Below are positions 59,612-64,000 of a DNA stretch of 64,000 nucleotides, one piece after another. Each line of letters opens with the position of its first letter. Position 1 is the stretch's first letter. The stretch comes from Owenia fusiformis (lineage: Eukaryota > Annelida > Polychaeta > Sabellida > Oweniidae): NCBI GenBank assembly GCA_903813345.2, contig CAIIXF020000010.1, positions 33,285,425 through 33,349,424 on the forward strand, in the 5' to 3' direction. A program made the position numbers and the translations under genes. The notes below the pieces were generated by a model that was not told the origin of the DNA, did no database searches, and saw nothing but the letters and a program-made list of their open reading frames with translations.

Positions 59612-61800
59612 TACCATTGTTCATCTTCCAATCTAAGCAATCACGATAGAGTTTCATTTGTGTTACTTCACAGTTTTATTTTAGAAAATTATTGAAACTG
59701 GCTAATCAAGCTTCTCTAGTAGTTGGTCTACGGTCACTATACGGCCTCCACACCGCAGTTTCCCGACATCTACGACTGTCTTACTGTACAGTCGCCGTAT
59801 GAAATGTAATATAACCCATAATCACATAGCATTAATAAATCCTAGTGGTGGGACTCGCCACCAAAATGTCTACTCGAGTAGAATGATAAAGACGATCGAG
59901 AAGACGATTTTGGCGATTATTTTTTTAAAAAATTGAGAAAATAAGAACCTGGAAAATCAAGGCATTTGTCACTACTTACATCGATTTTTGGTTTAATGAC
60001 CACTCAATGATGTAGTTCTGAACGAATTGAGTTCCGTCTTGGATGTTTTAGACGCACATTTACCGTATATTAGCAATGATATAAGCCTTTTATGGATTTT
60101 TTCGACTTTGAAATTCCCACTTCCGTCAAAATACATATGCGCATGCGATATATCGGATATAAACAAACATAAAAGCAATGAATACGATTCTCATACTTTT
60201 TCTCATCAACTGAGCATTAAATCAACAAAACAATCTGCACAATATAGTCAAAAGTATGTAATTTATTAGAAAAACGTAGAGGCAGCTGACTTGATGTATT
60301 AAATCCACAGTCCGACACCAAAAATATCTCAAATCACGATATCAGAAATGAACTAAAGGGCAACATAATTTTGCTTAACTTTGATTTTCTAATCACACCA
60401 TGGGCTTTCAAGAGAAGGGTATGTAACTCTGTGTTATAAACATGGAAACTTCAAAATGAGCAGTGCCATGCTTCCCTTTTATGATTATATTTCAAAGAGA
60501 TTTTAGATAAATGTATATTTAGTATTTTCTTGAAGGAACATCAATTTTGAATATGATAAAGCATAAAATATGTTTAATCTCATTTAAAAGTAAACAAAAA
60601 TGAGCCATAAGAAAAAGAGGAATCAAAATGATGTCTTCGAATGTTGCATTGTGGGTAATTATTCAAGAACACATTCTAGTAAAAATATAATATAATATGT
60701 GAGAGAATGTCCACTTTCATTATTGCCATAATTATGATGAATTCCATTTTATATAAAATCAACAACATGTATGCAGAAAATCATGTTTTTATTTTTGAGT
60801 AATTTCTTTAAATCACGAATGAAAAGTATAAAATAAGATTTTTCTCGGAATATGTACAGGAAGCATTTTTCTCCAATTTTGAAAACCCAAGGCAATACTT
60901 ATGTATGAAATGATCACACTTAACACTGTGTTGTTAAGAGAATAAGTCGTTTTAATCATTCAATTGAATACAAGAATTAAAAAAACAGCATACTACTTTC
61001 ATTTTATTTGATTTCTTTGTTAAACTTTGTTCAACTAAGCAATTAACAACAAAACTTTTCAATAGTTTTATGCACTTTTTTTGTTTTATTATTACTTGCT
61101 TCTAAACTATATTTATGTTAAAGCGACCTGTAATGCCAAATGGCGATTGGTCTTGCTTACTTGTACTTTGTAAATAATTACTATGATTTAAGAATAATAA
61201 AAACATTAATAATAATAATAAAAATTTCTTTGTTATGTATTTGACATTAGGCCTACTAGTATACATTAAAATGTTTTTGAGATTTCGCAACATGCTGTTT
61301 TATTGGACCCTGCCATGAGGGGATATAACCTTATGACCCGAACGTTTCCTGTATTGCTATAGTACATTATATTAAATAATAGTAATAAATATTATTTGTT
61401 ATTTTTTAAGCCCGATAATCGGGGAAATTAGTGTTGGAGGAACGACTGATTTCTACTAGAAAATTCAACAAATATGTGAGATTTATTCTTATGAGGTTTA
61501 CGAATAAATCCCTAAATTAATAAGTGTTTAAAAAGGCGCGACGCCACCACCGTTTAAAATTCAATCTTTTTTAATAAATCAAGCACTTGAGATTTACAGT
61601 GACCTGTTATAAATCTGAGTATTTTATGTTTTATCCGAACTGATACAATTTTAAGGTATGAGATCTATTACACAGGCCGGTATCGAAAAAATTGTCCGCT
61701 GTGACGGAGCGTGCTATTTTGCATAGAAACACGAAGAAACCCACACAGTTTTTACTCATATGTTTTGCTATACCAAAGAAAATTACTTACTTACTCCATG
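59612..61800. other. Downstream of the locus, no gene recognised
   Basis: AT-rich. A weak CGGCCTCC/CGCAG/TCGCCGTATGAAATG pattern at 59740-59810 resembles a decayed copy of the 490-bp MITE. Short ORFs lack splice context. Confidence 0.4.
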
Positions 61801-62059
61801 CAATATAATGACACGATAATATTTAAATATGTTTTCAGCATAACTCTGAAGGTATTAATGAGATTTTTATGTATTGGGTATTTTCAATATTTTTTATAAA
61901 AAATAATGTTTGATTCAGATTAAACTAGTAAATTAAATAGTGCTTGATTAAACATTATTTTTCATAAAAAAATTAAAAATACCCAATACATCAAGATCGC
62001 ATTAATACCTTCAGAGTTATGTTGAAAACATATGTAAATATTAGCGTGTCACTATATTG
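61801..62059. repeat. 259-bp inverted repeat (hairpin) with about 115-bp arms
   Basis: CAATATAATGACACGATAAT at the left is mirrored at the right end (ATTAGCGTGTCACTATATTG). CATAACTCTGAAGGTATTAA has an exact complement TTAATACCTTCAGAGTTATG at 62004-62023. Probably a MITE. Confidence 0.85.
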
Positions 62060-62405
62060 TACCATTAAAAAAAGAAATAAAAGAAATGGTACATTTTGGA
62101 GTATACTACTCCGGCGCCGTTTTCAATAGCTTTTACTCTAGCGTTGTTGGACTTCAAACAGAAGTTAAAGTTACCCGCAAATGATATATCCATTGCATGG
62201 AAAAATGGTCCTACTTTTCATTGATTTATATGGTGACCTAAATACAACTCTATCTCACATTATCGTATCCATAATCAGGGCCAGTAAGGGCCTTTAAGAA
62301 AGGGGACCATAATCCACAGGGGACCATAATTTCTTTTACACCGGGCGTGTACCTAGGGACAAAGTAGCTACACTAAAGATACTTTTAGATAGGCTGCTAA
62401 ATATA

Positions 62406-62740
62406 AAAATGGCGGCCAATTTTTTAAAAAAAAAGTAATCTTTGATATCTCAAATATGAGTGAACGGATCTAGATCAAATTTTATATGATGATGCCTAAC
62501 ACGGTACCTCTGTTTGACAAAGTATTTTCAAGATGGCAGCTGAATTTTAAAATGGCCGCCAATTTTTTGTAAAAAATGTAATCTTTGATAACTCAAATAG
62601 CAGTGAATGGATTTTGTTCAAACTTTATAAGCTGATGCCTAGGGACACAGTAACTCTGTTTGTAATAATCATAATATTTTTGTTCGGTGGGATTTGCTAC
62701 TCCGTGGAGTTGCTGTTTTTCTAGTTGGAAAATGTGTACA
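62406..62740 (+). repeat. About 143-bp tandem repeat, two units, and a GGGATTTGCTACTCC end
   Basis: AAAATGGC(G/C)GCCAATTTTTT begins at 62406 and 62549; GATGCCTA follows each. At 62680 TTCGGTGGGATTTGCTACTC matches the end of the 35542-36312 element. Confidence 0.65.
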
Positions 62741-63350
62741 ATTTTTAATACTTTTATTTATTAACCGGTATCAGCATTTCACAGATCAATCTTACTTGAT
62801 TTATTATACGTCAACCTGACCACGTGTAGTTGTCACACTACCCTACCTCGATCGCGCATGCGTAAATTTGGGGGTTTTCAACCAGGTCGCTTTTGAGTAT
62901 ATTGACTGCTTAGTCAAAAGGTTAATACGTTTTGTGCTCGGAGTGAGTCAATAGAGACCTTAAGATATACGGACGACCTGTACGTGTACCTGTAATTACA
63001 CGTACACGTACAGATTTTTTAAATGTTCCTTTTGTGCGCCTAAAACAAGTCCTTAGTCACTCGTCGACGTGTACCTTTACGAAACAAGGAATTAGTGGGT
63101 ATCTGGTGATGAAAGTATGATATTTTAAATCGGCTTACACACGGGAAGTGTAATTTGCTTAAGGCATACAGATATACCAATGGGTGTTAGGTGTTTGGGT
63201 GAGGTAACGATTTTTTATTTATTTCCGATTGTTGCTATGTAGATATTTATCTCTTGATAATTGTCTCTTGATAATTTGAGGAGATTTGTTTGTGTGTTAA
63301 TCTGCTTGATTGCTTGTTTGTTTTATGTAGTGGTTCTTACTATAAAGCAC
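62741..63350. other. No feature recognised
   Basis: Contains a short ACGTGTACCTGTAATTACAC / GTACACGTACAG inverted patch near 62980-63010. No coding frame. Confidence 0.4.
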
Positions 63351-63354
63351 GGTG

Positions 63355-63842
63355 GTCTGTCTGCCTGCCAACATGTCGTTCAGCCTGTTAGCCTGTCGTT
63401 CTGACTGCCAGCCTGTCGTTCTGACTGCCAGCCTATCGGTCTGCCAGCCTGTCCGTCTGTCACCCTGTCGGTCTGCCAGCCTGCCGGCATATCGGTCTGT
63501 CGTTCTGTCTGCCAGGCTGTCGTTCTGTCTGCCAGGCTGTCGTTCTGTCTGCCAGCCTGCCAACATTCCGGTCTGTCAGCCTGCCAGCATGTCGTTCTGT
63601 CTGCCAGTATGTCAGCCTGCCGGTCTGCCAACATGTCGGCCTGTAAGATTGCCGGTCTGCCAGCCTGTCGGCATTCCGGTCTGTCAGACTCCCAGCCTGT
63701 CGTTCTGTCTGCCAGCCTGTCGGACTGCCAGCCTGTCGGTCTGCCAACCTGCCGGTCTGTCATGATCAGACTGTCTGTCTGTCCGTCCGTCCGTCCGTCC
63801 GTCCGTTCGTTCGTCCGTCTGTCCGCCCGCCCGCCTGTCTGT
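63355..63842 (+). repeat. CTGCCAGCCTGTCGTT / (CCGT)n simple-repeat block
   Basis: CTGCCAGCCTGTCG(G/T)T words repeat with a loose 16-20-base period from 63355 to 63755, then CCGTCCGT runs at 63781-63815. Long frames on both strands follow from the composition and are not genes. Confidence 0.9.
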
Positions 63843-64000
63843 CTACATTCGGCCTACTTTTTTTCGTTCATGAAGTATTATCTTTCTAAATCCTAAATTT
63901 TGGGCTCAAACAAATTTGAAAAATTTGGATTTTTTTGTTATATTTGAATTTTTTTTGTTTTATTTGAATTTTTTAAAAAGAATTCAAACAATAATTTGAA

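Noticed and set aside
63297-63896. ORFs of 89-137 codons on both strands near the right end
   Set aside because: Simple CTGCCAGCCTGT repeat; Cys/Pro/Ser-rich peptide is compositional.

Overview
This window is AT-rich metazoan genomic DNA: intron-dominated, with canonical GT/AG splice sites and many degenerate transposons, MITEs and satellites. There are no operons, no Shine-Dalgarno sites and no long prokaryotic-type ORFs. The repeat styles (CCGTCC-rich units, G/C-homopolymer hairpins next to GGCTACGGGCCTG, CR1/jockey-like LINE tails, mariner relics) and the protein families suggest a marine invertebrate. A lophotrochozoan such as a bivalve mollusc is my best guess, at low to moderate confidence.

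The main content is a plus-strand innate-immunity-like locus between about 17.2 and 59.6 kb. Two alternative first coding exons (18707-18797 and 19895-19919) both end in phase 1. A MyD88/IRAK-like death domain exon (29282-29596 or 29608) has a partial tandem copy at 29714-29890. A second, classical death domain exon (42892-43151) is followed by a tiny possible terminal exon (43295-43324) with AATAAA 11 bases after the stop. An unassigned 75-residue exon (51539-51763) leads into a large exon encoding a Mab-21/cGAS-like nucleotidyltransferase core with an intact GS...ExD...D signature (55140-56508). A Ser/Thr-rich linker exon (58643-58766) and a final exon with three zinc fingers (59037-59546) complete the locus. 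Intron phases fit exactly for exon 1 > first death domain > 51539 > 55140 > 58643 > 59037, which would give a protein of about 877-881 residues: death domain, linker, cGAS-like receptor, zinc fingers. They also fit a short two-death-domain protein of about 231-235 residues that ends at 43324. The locus may therefore encode both a DNA/RNA-sensor-like enzyme with its own death-fold signalling module and short death-domain adaptors, or it may be two adjacent genes. No transcript data are available to decide.

Layout. 1-11.4 kb: LINE fragment, 167-bp satellite, relics of an OTU-type element and a mariner, several terminal-inverted-repeat elements. 11.7-15.8 kb: a 32/64-bp minisatellite that switches strand polarity at both edges. 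15.9-17.2 kb: no feature seen. 17.2-20 kb: start of the locus. 20.2-28.6 kb: dispersed duplicated element, 353-bp tandem array, MITEs. 29-31 kb: first death domain exon, its partial copy and a palindromic element. 31-42.8 kb: MITEs, low-complexity DNA and the second copy of the dispersed element. 42.9-43.3 kb: second death domain. 45.4-49.4 kb: foldback transposon with another transposon nested in one arm. 49.9-51.4 kb: 5'-truncated LINE with target-site duplication. 51.5-59.6 kb: cGAS-like and zinc-finger exons with two inverted copies of a MITE, a further MITE and a palindromic mariner derivative in the introns. 59.6-64 kb: mostly featureless, a hairpin and a simple-repeat block.
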